Below, one piece after another: positions 63,478 through 64,000 of a stretch of 64,000 nucleotides of DNA; positions within the stretch are counted from its first letter, which is position 1, and every line of letters begins with the position of its first letter. A program made the position numbers and the translations under genes. This DNA is from Mesorhizobium sp. C432A (GTDB lineage: Bacteria; Pseudomonadota; Alphaproteobacteria; Rhizobiales; Rhizobiaceae): positions 2,521,001 to 2,585,000 of the forward strand of contig NZ_CP100470.1 of the NCBI RefSeq assembly GCF_030323145.1, in the 5' to 3' direction. Under the pieces are notes generated by a model that saw nothing but the letters and a program-made list of their open reading frames with translations, had not been told where the DNA came from and did not search any database.

Positions 63478-64000
63478 ATGTTTTCGGAATTCGCCAGAGT
63501 GATCGTGGAAAAACTCTCACACATCAATCTGCTGACACTCGGTCTCCTGTTGCTCACGGCGCTGGGGAGCGCTGTGGTCGCCTACTGGCGAACGGTCGAA
63601 CAGAAATCCTTCCGGGACTTTTTCGACTTCGCCTTTCCCGCGGAAGTCATCATGCACCCATCGGCGCGAGCGGACGCATTGTTCTGGATCACGAAAAGGC
63701 TGGTGATGCCCTTCCTGCTCATTCCCGCCGGTGTCACCTTCGTTGCCGCCACGGGATATGCAACAAACCAGGCAGTCGGCTGGCTCTTCAGCATCTCGCA
63801 ACCGCTGATACCCGGCCCCGCCGGCCCAGTGACGATCATCCTCTTCACCGCAACCATGCTCGTTGCTTACGATATCTCCTACTACCTATATCACGTTGCC
63901 CAGCACCGTTTTCCGTTCCTGTGGGAATTGCACAAGGTGCATCATTCGGCCGAAGTGATGGTTGGGATCACCAAGGACCGGGTTCACCCCCTGGACGATC
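63478..64000 (+). CDS. Sterol desaturase/fatty acid hydroxylase-family protein (cut by the window edge)
   Basis: The first 174 codons of a membrane di-iron enzyme. Two or three N-terminal membrane helices are visible (about 15-35, 75-95, 115-135). The first histidine boxes are YLYHVAQHR and LHKVHHSAEVM; further His boxes should lie beyond the edge. The ATG at 63478 follows TAGGAG by 11 bp. It would be an integral membrane oxygenase acting on lipids or similar hydrophobic substrates. The C-terminus is not in this window, so function cannot be narrowed. It is separated from the heparinase gene by a 203-bp gap. Confidence 0.85.
   Translation, partial: MFSEFARVIVEKLSHINLLTLGLLLLTALGSAVVAYWRTVEQKSFRDFFDFAFPAEVIMHPSARADALFWITKRLVMPFLLIPAGVTFVAATGYATNQAVGWLFSISQPLIPGPAGPVTIILFTATMLVAYDISYYLYHVAQHRFPFLWELHKVHHSAEVMVGITKDRVHPLDD

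Noticed and set aside
1..64000. CRISPR arrays, tRNA or rRNA genes, prophage or intact insertion sequences
   Set aside because: No regularly spaced repeats, cloverleaf-like segments, rRNA-like sequence, phage structural genes or full transposase genes were seen on either strand.

Overview
The window is high-GC DNA with short intergenic gaps, typical of a Rhizobiales alphaproteobacterium. Mesorhizobium or a close relative is the best guess. The guess rests on gene style (polyamine ABC operon, paired LuxR regulators, DUF2126/ATP-grasp/alpha-E cluster, Wec-type exopolysaccharide genes), on rhizobial palindromic intergenic repeats, and on a candidate CtrA-type site. No rRNA, tRNA, CRISPR array or intact mobile element was seen.

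Region 1 (1-8.4 kb): a hypothetical protein, two overlapping LuxR-type regulators, a two-module periplasmic M16 metallopeptidase, a TMEM43-family membrane protein, and an acetylpolyamine amidohydrolase/histone deacetylase-like gene behind a TetR regulator. Region 2 (8.5-16.9 kb): an amidohydrolase, a complete PotABCD-type polyamine ABC transporter ending at a strong terminator, and two paralogous SxxK serine hydrolases. Together with the deacetylase these look like an uptake-and-hydrolysis locus for acetylated polyamines or related amides. Region 3 (17-21.8 kb): Tex, a small ParD-like protein, and a LysR regulator divergent from glutaryl-CoA dehydrogenase, followed by a 139-bp near-palindrome.

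Region 4 (22-31.4 kb): the conserved trio DUF2126-transglutaminase, circularly permuted ATP-grasp/alpha-E, and transglutaminase (predicted peptide ligation and processing), then three overlapping GT2-type glycosyltransferases. Region 5 (31.4-37 kb): topoisomerase IB, a DGPF protein with an ECF42-type sigma factor, an ALDH7-type aldehyde dehydrogenase, and a winged-helix protein. The gap at 37.0-37.6 kb holds repeat debris and a possible IS256-type transposase remnant.

Region 6 (37.6-63.3 kb) is a large exopolysaccharide locus. It encodes AsnB-like amidotransferases (two), an acyl carrier protein, an AMP-dependent ligase, an NAD-synthetase-like enzyme, a GNAT-like protein, a HemK-like methyltransferase, GT4 glycosyltransferases, a GumC/Wzz chain-length protein, a Wzy/ligase-type polymerase, an O-acyltransferase, WecB, WecC and WecG homologues, a Wzx flippase, a secreted GH5 glycanase and a heparinase II/III-type lyase. 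WecB/C/G predict N-acetylmannosaminuronic acid in the polymer. The AsnB, ACP and ligase genes predict amide or acyl decoration. No priming glycosyltransferase or Wza-type exporter lies in the window. A truncated sterol desaturase-family gene runs off the right edge.

Three genes of the polysaccharide locus (AMP ligase, polymerase, second AsnB) are each interrupted by an apparent one-base loss in a G/C homopolymer. Either the locus is decaying or slipping there, or the sequence carries homopolymer errors. This is the first thing to check.
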